A stretch of DNA of 36,925 nucleotides. Origin: DATKZS01 sp035527835 [NCBI: bacterium] (GTDB lineage Bacteria > RBG-13-61-14). The position numbers and the translations under genes are program-made. Positions 1 through 8,451 of the stretch are shown here, piece after piece. Numbering within the stretch: the stretch's first letter is position 1; every line of letters starts with the position of its first letter. The notes under the pieces were generated by a model that was not told the DNA's origin, made no database searches, and was given only the letters and a program-made list of their open reading frames with translations. The stretch lies in assembly GCA_035527835.1 (NCBI GenBank), contig DATKZS010000158.1, positions 1 to 36,925 of the forward strand, written 5' to 3'.

Positions 1-2
1 CC

Positions 3-98
3 GCTGACCTCCATGGGTATCTGCGCAGCACCCAGCGCCAGCCCACGGTGGTCCGCTCCTTTTTCCGCGCGCCCAGCGTGCGCTACGCGGCGGCATGA
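3..98 (+). CDS. C-terminal fragment of an unidentified protein, cut by the window edge
   Basis: An open frame runs in from the left edge and stops at TGA 96-98, giving 31 residues rich in Arg, Ser and Ala with an aromatic, basic end (SFFRAPSVRYAAA). Codon use looks coding. No start is visible, so this would be the tail of a gene lying mostly outside the window. I do not recognise the family. It could also be chance coding in GC-rich DNA. Confidence 0.35.
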   Translation, partial: ADLHGYLRSTQRQPTVVRSFFRAPSVRYAAA

Positions 99-111
99 AA
101 ATGAGGGAAAA

Positions 112-137
112 TTGTCCAAATTACCTTGCTCCCCTTA
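112..137 (-). repeat. Solo end of a repeat related to the element at 18085-18233
   Basis: Read on the minus strand, this stretch has TATTAAGGGGAGC, eight variable bases, then TTGGACAA. The left end of the element near 18.1 kb has the same two blocks with the same spacing. It sits exactly where the adjacent Gfo/Idh/MocA fragment loses homology and supplies that fragment's stop codon. The interior beyond it does not match the 18 kb copy, so only an end is recognisable here. Confidence 0.45.
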
Positions 138-503
138 ATAAAGCACGGGCTGGCGCACGCGGAGGGTAACCTGATGGCGCCGGGCCGCGGCGATCAGCTC
201 GTCGGCTTTTTCGATGGTCGTCGCGATGGGAGCCGGGACCGAGGCGTGAATCCCGGCCTGGAAGCAGGCCAGCGCCAGGGCCGCCGCTTGCTCCGACTTG
301 GCGAAAATCTCCGCCGCCTGGATTCCGGCCGTTCTGATGGCCTCGTCCGCCCGCGGGAGCGGCTCCTCCGCGACAATCTCGGCCTGGGGATGTTCCCGGT
401 AGGCCTTCCGCAGTCTGTCCTTGTCCTGGCCCTCACCGATGAAGCCGATCCTCATCTTCGGCTTTTCTTCCGCGCCCCTTATCAGTCTTTCCCAGAATCC
501 CAT
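135..503 (-). pseudogene. Truncated Gfo/Idh/MocA-type oxidoreductase fragment
   Basis: The 122-residue product matches only the N-terminal Rossmann half of the Gfo/Idh/MocA family: a beta-strand-glycine start (MRIGFIGEG, near residue 17), then an AALALACFQAGIHASV stretch and IEKADELIAAARRHQV. It parallels the intact paralogue at 789-1844. The usual EKP motif reads VPAPIA, and the whole substrate-binding C-terminal domain is missing: the frame stops just where the paralogue continues with a Tyr-Pro-Pro segment. The stop lies inside a repeat end shared with the 18.1 kb element, so truncation by insertion or recombination is likely. It follows the 88-residue gene by one base, so it was probably the third gene of the same operon. 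A functional short protein is less likely. Confidence 0.6.
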
Positions 504-504
504 G

Positions 505-771
505 TCATAAACCCATGAATCCTTGAATCATGTCCGCCACATAAGGCCGGTGCGCCTCTCGGACTATCTTGCGGATTATCTCCGTTCCCGGAGGACCGCT
601 CTCGAAAACGTCTATGATCTCATTGAACACACCCTTCAGAAATTCGTTGCCAGTGAAGGCATAGGCCAGCCTCCCCAGCAGTCTGCAAATCCGCGCCAGC
701 CTCCGGTCCGACAGATGCAGGAGCAGCCATCCGACGGTTCCGAAAATAACATCCGCAATCTTATTCCCCAT
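505..771 (-). CDS. Small hypothetical protein in the Gfo/Idh operon
   Basis: This encodes an 88-residue protein I do not recognise. An AAGGAG sequence seven bases ahead of the ATG supports the start at 771. The first half has a hydrophobic segment (VIFGTVGWLLLHL) followed by an Arg/Leu-rich stretch, as in a membrane-associated or amphipathic helical protein. The second half is predicted helical and ends in MIQGFMGL. It lies 17 bases after the stop of the oxidoreductase gene and one base before the truncated oxidoreductase fragment, so the three are presumably co-transcribed. Confidence 0.6.
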   Translation of the reverse strand: MGNKIADVIFGTVGWLLLHLSDRRLARICRLLGRLAYAFTGNEFLKGVFNEIIDVFESGPPGTEIIRKIVREAHRPYVADMIQGFMGL

Positions 772-788
772 GGTTCAGCTCCTTTGTT

Positions 789-1844
789 TCAGTCCTTCAT
801 CTCATCCGGCCGGAATTCCTTGCCTTCCTTGGAGGAATGGTGTACGGCCTTCCAGAACTGCATGATCGCCTTTCCATCCTCGCCCGAGAGGGTGGGAACC
901 CGGTCCTCAATGATTGAATCAATGAAGTCCCATCCGCAGTCGTGGAAGGAGTCGCCCCAGTCGTCCCTCAGGTCGTCAAAGCTCCGGCCCTCTCCCCCGC
1001 GGTAAAGGATCAGCGCTGGTATCTCCATGAGCCGGGAGGCGCACCGGGTAACATAAATGACTCCCTCGCTTCCGGCGATCTCCACCCTTTCATCCGCGCC
1101 ATAATAGGCGCTGTTCATGATAATGCCGGCCGAGAAATTCGCCTCCCAAAGCCCGAACCGGTTGGCGTCCTTGTATTTCCAGGTGATGACCGCGGGAGTG
1201 TCAACCACACCGAAGGCCAGATCCACCCAGGCCTTGACCGTGTCAACCTCCCCGAAAAACCATCTTGCGATTGACATCTTATGGAAGCCGTCGTCATAAG
1301 TGGCCGGCCACCCGCCGCACTGCTCGGGGTTGATATGCCACAGCCAGGTCTTGAAAGGCACCCACCATCCCCCGGGCGAAATTCCCAGCTTGATGTTGAT
1401 GGAGAGGGGCTCGCCGATGGCGCCCTCCCGGATCAACTCCTTGGCCTTGCGGTAGGGCGGATAGAACACGAAGTTCTCGAACACCTTGAACTTGACGCCG
1501 GCCTCCCGGCACGCCGTGATCATCTTGTCCGCCTCCGGGATGGTGATGCACATGGGCTTCTGCACCGAGACATGCTTTCCCGCAAGGGCCGCCTCCACCA
1601 CCATGGGCCCGTGCAGCTTGTGCGGAGAGAGGATCTCCACCGCGTCAATGTCATCGTCGGCGAGAAGCCTTTGGTAGTCCGTGTAATATCTTTTGGCGCC
1701 CCACTCGGCCATGCGCTTCTTGGCCAGGGCCTCGTTCAGATCACAGACCGCCATCAGTTCGCAATGGGGATGGTCAAGATACCCAAGAATGTTAAGGTCC
1801 GCGATCCGGCCCAGCCCGATGATCCCCATTCTCACCTTTTCCAT
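789..1844 (-). CDS. Gfo/Idh/MocA family NAD(P)-dependent oxidoreductase
   Basis: The 351-residue protein is a full-length Gfo/Idh/MocA dehydrogenase, a family that oxidises or reduces sugars, inositols and related polyols using NAD(P). The N-terminus has the dinucleotide-binding GIIGLGRIAD (residues 8-16). HVSVQKPMC (about 91-99) is the family EKP motif in its QKP form; its Lys normally contacts cofactor and substrate. DDGFHKMSIARWFFG (184-198) holds the Asp/His pair expected in the active site. The frame stays open upstream to 1964, but I place the start at 1844, where GAGGTG lies seven bases ahead of the ATG and homology begins at once. It leads an operon with an 88-residue protein and a truncated paralogue. 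The substrate cannot be told from sequence. Confidence 0.85.
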   Translation of the reverse strand: MEKVRMGIIGLGRIADLNILGYLDHPHCELMAVCDLNEALAKKRMAEWGAKRYYTDYQRLLADDDIDAVEILSPHKLHGPMVVEAALAGKHVSVQKPMCITIPEADKMITACREAGVKFKVFENFVFYPPYRKAKELIREGAIGEPLSINIKLGISPGGWWVPFKTWLWHINPEQCGGWPATYDDGFHKMSIARWFFGEVDTVKAWVDLAFGVVDTPAVITWKYKDANRFGLWEANFSAGIIMNSAYYGADERVEIAGSEGVIYVTRCASRLMEIPALILYRGGEGRSFDDLRDDWGDSFHDCGWDFIDSIIEDRVPTLSGEDGKAIMQFWKAVHHSSKEGKEFRPDEMKD

Positions 1845-1994
1845 GTCATGACACCTCGTTGGATAACGGAACCCAACCAGCGACTCCCTGGACACATCGC
1901 CCTCGCCGTTTATGGATATCGCTGATCTTGATTGTACTACCCATGGTTTGCGCGTCCTTGCCACTGGTCATTTAGAAAATCAATTCATCATAGG

Positions 1995-3083
1995 TCAGCG
2001 ACCCCGTGAATCAGAGGACTCAGGCCCTCCCGTCCTCGTCCATTCCCGTGTATAGTCGCGGAAGTTTTTCATCGACAAAGGGATGTACTTCACGCTTACC
2101 TCGTTCAACATGGTCTGCACGATCCCTTCGACGAACCGGAGGGGGCGGGGAACGACGGCATTGATGTTGACCGTGGTTTTAAGGGAATAGTCGGCCACCA
2201 AAAACGGATAATCCTCGTGGATGCGCCAACGACTTATGCTTTCCTTGACCGCGCATTTTTCGTCCTTGTCCGTAACAACCTCCTCATAGATCCCGAGGAG
2301 TTCCTCATCACTCGTTAAAAACCCGCCGTTGTCATCTTTCTGCTGGAAATAGGGATGGGTCCGGCAGGCATCGATAAACTTCTCCTCGGGTTTTTCCCGC
2401 CCCGGAACCACCGGGCGCATCTTTTCCATGGACGAGATAATTTCCGTTTGGGCGGGCACATCGCAGCTAAAGGTCCGTTGTTCCCGATTGTTCCGACAGA
2501 TGAGAGGCTGATTCGCGTTCTGGGTTATACCAAAGAACGATCCTTCGCTCTGGATGATAACGTACCGGCTGCTCCCATCGGGAGCGTAAAGGCCTACGGA
2601 GAAGTTGAAGGCGTGGAACATTTTCTCGATCCCGTCAGCGTCAGTCAGCCATTCCCATTACTGCGCCCGCGGGGAAAGGAATATCACCTTCGCGTTTACT
2701 CCATCGTCACCGTATTGCTTGTAGAGCACGTAGTGGCCGGTGTCCAGTTCGCCAATTATCTTTTCAAGGAGGGCCTCGTCATCGCAAGAAAAATATTCGC
2801 GCACGTGGCCTTTCAAACGCCGGCGGTCGTCAGGGGTGACACCGAAATTATATTTGCCCTGCTCATCGGTAAAAATAACGGACAAGTAATTGCCGTCCGG
2901 GTCCAGTTTCTTCTCCACCTTGTTGTTGACTTCTTCCCGGAACCCGCGTTTCTGCTCCAGGTATTTATTCGAACTCCCTGAAACGGCAACAAGGGGCATG
3001 GAAACGGCAAGCGCCATGATACATAACGCCCGCTTCCTCCTTTTCCTCGCCACTGACACGACTTTCCCCACACGCCCGTTCAT
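1995..3083 (-). pseudogene. Secreted hypothetical protein interrupted by one in-frame TAA
   Basis: Two open segments (3083-2658 and 2657-1995) lie in the same frame and are separated only by TAA at 2658-2660; translation resumes with WEWLTDADGIEKM with no loss of frame. Read through, the product is about 361 residues. The start at 3083 has AAGGAG seven bases upstream. A basic N-terminus (ARKRRKRA) followed by a hydrophobic stretch (LCIMALAVSMPLVAVSG) is a Sec-type signal, so the protein would be exported. I do not recognise the mature domain; it is acidic and mixed alpha/beta, without repeats. It lies 40 bases after the second acyl-CoA dehydrogenase on the same strand. A nonsense mutation, a sequencing error and stop read-through are all possible; the first two are likelier. 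Confidence 0.65.
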
Positions 3084-3123
3084 GGTTGCGCTCCTTTTGT
3101 CAGCCCAAAGATGCGATCAGGTC

Positions 3124-4533
3124 CTACAGACTTTCCGCGGCGGCCAGGGCCAGGGATTCATTGGCGCCGTCTTCGATCAGGGACGCGCGGGCGTCGCGGA
3201 ACATTTTTTCGATCGGGTATTCGGTCGTCAAGCCTTTCCCGCCGAAGATCTGCATGGCCTCGCTCGCCACATTGAATGCGGTCTCCGTGGCCAGGATCTT
3301 GGACGCGATGCCATACTTGCCCCAGTCAATAATGCCGCCGTCGCGATCGAGTCGGGAAAATCTTTTGACAAGGGCGGCGACTTTTTCATTCTCATGGTAT
3401 TTTTCATAGAGCTTGAAAAACCGCTGGACCCCCTTGCCGGCCGCCCAAAAGGGCGCTCGGGTGGACAGAAACAACGAGGTGACGGCCCGGGCAACCGGGT
3501 TCGGCCTTCCCGATCGCAGACGCTCGGTGACGGTATGGGCAAAAAGCCGCGCGGACTCGCTCGCCATGAACATGTTAAAGAGTTTGAGCCTGATATTCTG
3601 TTGCTCAATCAAAGGCGCGCCGCTCATTGTATTTTCCTTCGCAAATCGAAAAGCTTCATCAAACACCGCCCGGGCCAGACCGGAAAACGTCAGCCCCATC
3701 TGGCTGTTGGCCACGCCCAGAAACGTAGCGCCTAAAATGTTCCCCCCGAAAAATCCCGGGACCGGTATGATCATATATTTCTGGTGCAGCTTGACCTCTT
3801 CGAAGATTATCTCACCCTGGTTAAGCGGGCGCTGTCCGATTTTGTCCAGAGGCTTGCCCTTTGATATGCCGGGAAGGTCAAGCGGACACATGGCCAGTCC
3901 GGCGCCGTGCATGCCTTTGGACTGGTCGAGACCGACGTGAAGCACCGCGTGCGTGGCAATGGTGCCGTTGCTGACCCAGGCGGATTTCCTGCCGTTGAGA
4001 ATGTACTCGTCTCCTTTTTTCACAGCCTTTAAAGACGGAGCGGTCTTGGGGTTTGTCCCCTCCCGGGTTATTCCCATGACCCAGTCCGTTCCGTGGTCCG
4101 GCTCGGTAATGGCCCAGCAACCGACCATGTTGGCTTCCAGGTCCTCCGCGTACTCCCGGGCCCAGTTGCGCACCCGAGCGTCGGGCGCTATCACCGCGAA
4201 TGCAAAGGGCATGCTTGCCACTTCCATGCTGATGGCCAGTCCCGCGTCCGCATAACCCATTTGTTCGGCCACCAGCGACATGGCATTGTCGGGCGCTTTT
4301 CCCATCAGGCCGCCATAGGCCCTGGGTATCATTAATTTATGGAACCCGAGTTCCCGCGACTTCTTTAATACATCCCACAACCTTGACCCTTTCGCCATTA
4401 CGTCGGCGGGGTCTTGCAGCTTGTCCAGTTCGATCCCGGCGGGCCGCATGACTTCATGCCCGAACTCTTTCGCGGCTTCCTGAAATACTTTGGCCTTCCG
4501 GCCGATATTGGCGTTCAATTCAAAGTATCCCAT
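3124..4533 (-). CDS. Acyl-CoA dehydrogenase, larger member of a tandem pair
   Basis: This 469-residue protein belongs to the FAD-dependent acyl-CoA dehydrogenase family, which puts an alpha,beta double bond into acyl-CoA thioesters and passes electrons to ETF. Visible signatures are AITEPDHGTDW (the flavin/substrate loop), a Trp-containing KSAWVSNG strand, IFGGKGLTTEYPIEKMFRD and IEDGANE, whose Glu (about residue 454) sits where the catalytic base lies in many family members. Compared with its neighbour at 4566-5741 it carries about 55 extra residues before the ATETAF helix and an intact flavin loop. GGAGGG precedes the ATG by about five bases. The 32-base gap to the upstream gene indicates one operon, with the AAD-like gene first. 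The natural substrate is unknown; the pairing suggests a heteromeric enzyme. Confidence 0.88.
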   Translation of the reverse strand: MGYFELNANIGRKAKVFQEAAKEFGHEVMRPAGIELDKLQDPADVMAKGSRLWDVLKKSRELGFHKLMIPRAYGGLMGKAPDNAMSLVAEQMGYADAGLAISMEVASMPFAFAVIAPDARVRNWAREYAEDLEANMVGCWAITEPDHGTDWVMGITREGTNPKTAPSLKAVKKGDEYILNGRKSAWVSNGTIATHAVLHVGLDQSKGMHGAGLAMCPLDLPGISKGKPLDKIGQRPLNQGEIIFEEVKLHQKYMIIPVPGFFGGNILGATFLGVANSQMGLTFSGLARAVFDEAFRFAKENTMSGAPLIEQQNIRLKLFNMFMASESARLFAHTVTERLRSGRPNPVARAVTSLFLSTRAPFWAAGKGVQRFFKLYEKYHENEKVAALVKRFSRLDRDGGIIDWGKYGIASKILATETAFNVASEAMQIFGGKGLTTEYPIEKMFRDARASLIEDGANESLALAAAESL

Positions 4534-4565
4534 TTTTCCCTCCGTGGCGTCGTGCGAATGGGCGG

Positions 4566-5741
4566 TTAAAATTCATCCGCGACGGCCAGCGCCAGCGCCT
4601 CGTTCGATCCGTTCTCGATCATGGCGGCCAGCGCGTCCCTGAGCATTTTCTCGACGGGATACTCCCTGGCCAGGCCGTTGCCTCCAAATACCTGAACGGC
4701 TTCGCTTGCCACCTTGAACGCGGTCTCGGCGGCCACCACCCTCAGGGCCACTGCGTGTTTGCATAAGCCGGCGGATCGTCCGCTCGAATAATATCGCGAC
4801 ACTCCGCGGGCAAACGCCCGGCTGGACTCGATCATGGCGAACATGTTGAACAGCTTGAGCTTGATGTTGTTATGCATGACGATCGGCACGCCGCCCTGCA
4901 CCCTTTCCTTGGCGTAGGAGAGCGCCTGGTCGAAAGCGGCCTGCGCTAAGCCTATGCAAACCTGCCCGGCCGCGCCGAGCGCCGCGGCCAGGATGGTCCC
5001 GCCGATTTCCGAGGTCTTCGCGGGATCCGACGTTACAATGTGCTGGCGGAGGATCTTGACTTCCTCGAAGACGATCTCGCCATGGTTGAGAGCGCGCTGG
5101 CCCATTTTGCCGACGGGTTTGCCGCGGGAGATCCCGGGAAGGTCGAGAGGGATGACCGCGACTGCTCCATTTCGACCGCCATTGTCCGAATTGGAAGGGA
5201 CTTGCAATACGGCGTGAGTGGCGATCGATCCGTTGGGCGCCGACCCCGCCCGGTGTCCCCTGATGACGTATTCGTCGCCGACCCGTTCCACGCCGGCCGA
5301 AGGCCCGGGTTCCAGGTTCGCCCAGCACCCGATCATCTCGCCTTTGGTGTCCGCGCAGTAAGCGCGGGCCAGGTCCAGAAGCTCCGGCTCCCGGCCCAGC
5401 GCGGCGATTTGGAACGGAAGTGAAGCGGCGTTCAAGCCCACGGCCAAGCCCGCGTCGCCATAACCCTGCGTCTCGATCAGAAGAGGCCCCGCGTCGGGGT
5501 CCAGGTCGTCGCGGATCCCGCCCACCTCTTTGGCGAAAGCGGCCCGGTGAAATCCCAATTCGCGGAACTGTCTGGCCACATCCCATAGTTTCGAGCCTTT
5601 TTCAATCACGTCTCCGGGGTAGGGAAGGGCGTCAAGCTCCACTCCCGCCGGCCGCATGATTTCCAAGGCGAACTTCAGCGCGGTTTCTTGCGCGGCTTTG
5701 GTTTCGTCGGACAGGCCCACGCCCAATTCCACATAACCCAT
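4566..5741 (-). CDS. Acyl-CoA dehydrogenase-like protein, divergent smaller paralogue
   Basis: The 391-residue protein is clearly paralogous to the next gene: both start MGY-EL, share MRPAG-ELD and GHRA/GRKS regions, and end in EYP-EKM-RDA followed by IEN/IED-G-NEAL/SL-LA. The candidate catalytic Glu is kept (IENGSNE, about residue 376). It lacks about 19 residues around the flavin-binding loop: where the partner has EPDHGTDWVMG it reads EPGPSAGVE, and the aromatic strand WVSNG becomes SAPNG. It also lacks the partner's 55-residue insert. It may bind FAD poorly and act as the structural or substrate-binding half of a heteromer, as in paired acyl-CoA dehydrogenases of steroid catabolism; that is inference. 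The start is backed by AAGGAG seven bases upstream. The gene lies 39 bases after the AAD-like gene. Confidence 0.82.
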   Translation of the reverse strand: MGYVELGVGLSDETKAAQETALKFALEIMRPAGVELDALPYPGDVIEKGSKLWDVARQFRELGFHRAAFAKEVGGIRDDLDPDAGPLLIETQGYGDAGLAVGLNAASLPFQIAALGREPELLDLARAYCADTKGEMIGCWANLEPGPSAGVERVGDEYVIRGHRAGSAPNGSIATHAVLQVPSNSDNGGRNGAVAVIPLDLPGISRGKPVGKMGQRALNHGEIVFEEVKILRQHIVTSDPAKTSEIGGTILAAALGAAGQVCIGLAQAAFDQALSYAKERVQGGVPIVMHNNIKLKLFNMFAMIESSRAFARGVSRYYSSGRSAGLCKHAVALRVVAAETAFKVASEAVQVFGGNGLAREYPVEKMLRDALAAMIENGSNEALALAVADEF

Positions 5742-5780
5742 GGATTTTCTCCTTTGCCCCGCGGGGGGCCGATGACGATG

Positions 5781-6545
5781 CTACCGGAAACGCAGGTTAT
5801 AGGTGTTGGCGAACCACCTGATCCCCGCGACGCCCACCGGCAGGTTGTATCTTGAGCCCAGGATATCCATGACCACGAAACGCGCATTCAGAGGGGGCCC
5901 GGACACAAGCTTTGCTATCGGGTCAAAGTCCGATTCGCCGAGGATGACCTTGGCTTGGGCGGACCAGGACTCCTGGATGACTTCCTTGGGCCTGAACAGC
6001 CAGATGGGCTGGATGGCGAAGAACTGGCCCGGCCCTCCGGCATTGAAGGTTTTATAATCGAAGACCGGCCGGGGAGAGTCCTCCCGCTCCTGGCGGCGGG
6101 CCTCGATTTTCATCACCTCGATCCCGCGGCGTGAAACGCTCGCGAAGACCCCGCCATCTTTTTCCTCGAAGGTGAATTGGCCGAACTTCTTGGGATACCC
6201 CAGGAGTTCCCGCCCATAGATCAAGCCCGTATCGTCGTCAACGATCATCCATGGACAGTGCAAGCCGCTTCCCAAAGGCGTGCGCACGTGAACCAGGACC
6301 GCAGCCTCATGGTAAGGCGCCGTGAAAGAGGTTTTGGTGTAATCGGCGATGAACAGGGTCGCCAAAGCGGGCTCCACCGGCCGCATGCCAAATGGCAATA
6401 TCTTCTTGACCTCACTCGAATAGAGCGGTACCTCCGCGAGCACGAACCGCGCGTTCTCCCACATTTTCACGTCGCCCCCGACCGGCGCCAGGATGCTCTT
6501 CAGGTCTTCCAGCAACGATGAAGCGCCTTTCTTTTCGTCTTGCAT
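5781..6545 (-). CDS. Acetoacetate decarboxylase family protein
   Basis: The 254-residue protein has the length and core motifs of the acetoacetate decarboxylase superfamily. GRELLGYPKKFG (residues 111-122) carries the adjacent lysines (Lys119-Lys120) that in true acetoacetate decarboxylase form the Schiff base and tune its pKa. An upstream YHEAAVLVHVRTP segment holds a Glu at residue 80 at about the position of an active-site Glu. True enzymes decarboxylate acetoacetate to acetone; family members also act as decarboxylases, aldolases or dehydratases on other keto acids. It is the first gene of an operon with two acyl-CoA dehydrogenases, so its substrate is probably an acyl-CoA-derived keto acid, though this is inferred from context only. 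No signal peptide is seen, so it is cytoplasmic. Confidence 0.8.
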   Translation of the reverse strand: MQDEKKGASSLLEDLKSILAPVGGDVKMWENARFVLAEVPLYSSEVKKILPFGMRPVEPALATLFIADYTKTSFTAPYHEAAVLVHVRTPLGSGLHCPWMIVDDDTGLIYGRELLGYPKKFGQFTFEEKDGGVFASVSRRGIEVMKIEARRQEREDSPRPVFDYKTFNAGGPGQFFAIQPIWLFRPKEVIQESWSAQAKVILGESDFDPIAKLVSGPPLNARFVVMDILGSRYNLPVGVAGIRWFANTYNLRFR

Positions 6546-7307
6546 AATTTTCCATCCTTTCCGTTGACTTTAGATGCGCCGATTATCATGCTCAAGACAT
6601 AGGCGGACAACCGCAATCGGCGTCATGACCAAAAGGCCGGCGATAATGAGCCGCAACCCTTGCTTAATCTTCACACCCTGTACTTCTTTTCCTCCACTAT
6701 TCTATCAAAATAGTTTGATTTAGCTATCCGGCTTCAATCCGTTCATCAATACATCAAGGACAAATGCGCAAACCTCGGCGGCCAGGCACAAGCCGGATTT
6801 TATATTGCGCTTCAATTGATTTTGGGGAAGAAATCCGGTGTCCGAATGCTATTAAGGTCCAATGATTCGGTAGTGCTTTCCGAGCAATTTGACAGGAAGG
6901 CCCCACAACGGTTGGGATGTGGTGCCTTCCTGGCACTCACACGGATTCAGGAAGTTCAGACGGGTAAAAAAGTGTGCTCGATGTGTGCACCTGAACATAG
7001 ACGAAATTCCTGCCGAGTTAGACTTTATCATCGCGTCATGGCCCAATCTAGCGGAGGATTTCAAGGAAAAGTTGTTCGAGTTGGTCATGTATGTCCTTAA
7101 CGAAAAATCGTAACATGGCTCCGATGCGTGGTTTCTACGTGACCATACCCATCGAATACAGAGAGGCTGGCTCTCCTCCCCCTGCGTGCCGAGTTGGCCC
7201 GCGGGACAGGATGAACATCATCAGGGCCAGGCCGATGGGATGCAGAACCCGACGCGCCTTCGGCGCCCGCCAAAATCGGGGAGCGACCTTTTCGTTCGGT
7301 CCCCGGC
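6546..7307. other. Non-coding or decayed gap between the AAD operon and the glycan operon
   Basis: This interval of about 760 bases has lower GC than its neighbours up to about 6880, no convincing long gene on either strand and no RNA gene I can recognise. The first 150 bases upstream of 6545 should hold the promoter of the AAD-like operon. The only coding-like stretch is the short frame at 6889-7113, listed separately. Confidence 0.5.
6889..7113 (+). CDS. Short hypothetical protein, possibly the tail of a decayed gene
   Basis: The frame gives 74 residues from a TTG start; only the second half looks like protein. It contains HLNIDEIPAELDFIIASWPN followed by LAEDFKEKLFELVMYVLNEK, an amphipathic helix pair resembling the short conserved tail (acidic-hydrophobic, AWP-L-E, then a Leu/Val helix) of small proteins often seen next to recombinases in environmental genomes. 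Two CxxC-like cysteines lie just before it. No good ribosome binding site is visible at the start, so the N-terminus is uncertain and it may be a remnant. The family resemblance is from memory and needs a search. Confidence 0.3.
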   Translation: MTGRPHNGWDVVPSWHSHGFRKFRRVKKCARCVHLNIDEIPAELDFIIASWPNLAEDFKEKLFELVMYVLNEKS

Positions 7308-8420
7308 TCATGGATTCAGGAGGACCCGCAGGCCCAACTTCGGCCACTGGCGGGGGTTGAAGACCAACGAGTTGAACAGCGCGCACTCGAAGGTACAGTG
7401 GCAGCGGGAGTCCCGGATAAACTGGACCACCCGGCGCGTCTGGTCCGAGAGCATGATTTTCCGCAGGTCATAGCCGTGGTCGCGCAGCCCGCCCAGCTCG
7501 AAGTCGGAAAGACCCAGCTCCGGCCTGCCCTCCGGGTAGAGGGTGTGCAAGAGCTCGCAGGGCCGAACCTTCCCGTCCGCCTCGACCACCGCCAGCTTCG
7601 ACCCGGCCAGGCAAGGCAAAATCATCCGGTCCTCCCGGACCGTCCGCATCAGGCTCTCGCGCATCATCAGCGCCATCTGGTAATTGATCCGGCCGAAAAG
7701 CGACCGGCTGAGAGCCCGGTCATGCCGCTTGATCCAGCGGTGCGTCTCCTCATAGTCGTTGATCGAGACCTCCGTCGCCATCGGGTCGCGGGTCAATCCC
7801 CTCGCCAGCATCACCTCGTGACGGTCGAAGGAGAACTCGCGGTCCATCTCGTCGAGGGTCGCGATGATCTTGTCGCGGTTGAAGCCGGAGAGGACCGCCG
7901 ACATCCCCAGCCGGAGTCGCGGCCGCCGTTTTTTTATCTCGACCGCCGCCCGATAGGTTTTGAGGACCTGCTCATACGCGGCCGGCCGTCCCCTGATCTC
8001 GTCGTGATCGGCGCCGACCCCGTCAATGCTGAGGTCCAGGTTGACCGAAAGCCGGGAGAAGCGGTCAAGGATGTCCTCCACCGCCGCCGCAATCCGATCG
8101 GTGAGGATGGCGTTGGTGGGCAGAGTAATTTGGCTTACGCCGGTGTTTTGGTGAAAGGCCTCGATGATCTCCACCAGGTCGTCGCGCAGGAAGGGCTCGC
8201 CTCCCGAGAGGGTCAGCTGAATCAGCTCGGGCGTAGTCCGGGAAAGCGCCCGGATCTCGTCCAGCTCGAGGTCGAGGGACGAGCCCTCCAGCGTCCGCCA
8301 ATTAAAGCACATCTTGCAGCGGGCGTTGCAGCGGGAGGTGACGAACAGGATGAGGTACTGGACCGAGCGGGGACGAAAAGCCCCGGCCGCTGTCTTCGCG
8401 AACAGCGCAAGCCTGCTCAC
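7308..8420 (-). CDS. Radical SAM protein with SPASM-like C-terminal cysteines
   Basis: This 370-residue protein begins at a GTG (8420) with GGAG five bases upstream. CNARCKMC (Cys31, Cys35, Cys38) is the CxxxCxxC motif that binds the radical SAM [4Fe-4S] cluster, and LTLSGGEPFLR is the SAM-binding strand. The C-terminal third has further cysteines (an LPCLAGSK segment, VRPCELL and CHCTFEC) typical of a SPASM or twitch domain carrying auxiliary clusters. The family modifies peptides, sugars or lipids by hydrogen abstraction. It is the last gene of the seven-gene glycan operon, 31 bases after a membrane glycosyltransferase, so sugar or lipid tailoring is the likeliest role; a small peptide substrate cannot be excluded, though none is seen nearby. 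Confidence 0.85.
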   Translation of the reverse strand: MSRLALFAKTAAGAFRPRSVQYLILFVTSRCNARCKMCFNWRTLEGSSLDLELDEIRALSRTTPELIQLTLSGGEPFLRDDLVEIIEAFHQNTGVSQITLPTNAILTDRIAAAVEDILDRFSRLSVNLDLSIDGVGADHDEIRGRPAAYEQVLKTYRAAVEIKKRRPRLRLGMSAVLSGFNRDKIIATLDEMDREFSFDRHEVMLARGLTRDPMATEVSINDYEETHRWIKRHDRALSRSLFGRINYQMALMMRESLMRTVREDRMILPCLAGSKLAVVEADGKVRPCELLHTLYPEGRPELGLSDFELGGLRDHGYDLRKIMLSDQTRRVVQFIRDSRCHCTFECALFNSLVFNPRQWPKLGLRVLLNP

Positions 8421-8451
8421 GGCTGCTCCATCAGTCCAGAAAACCCCCTGC

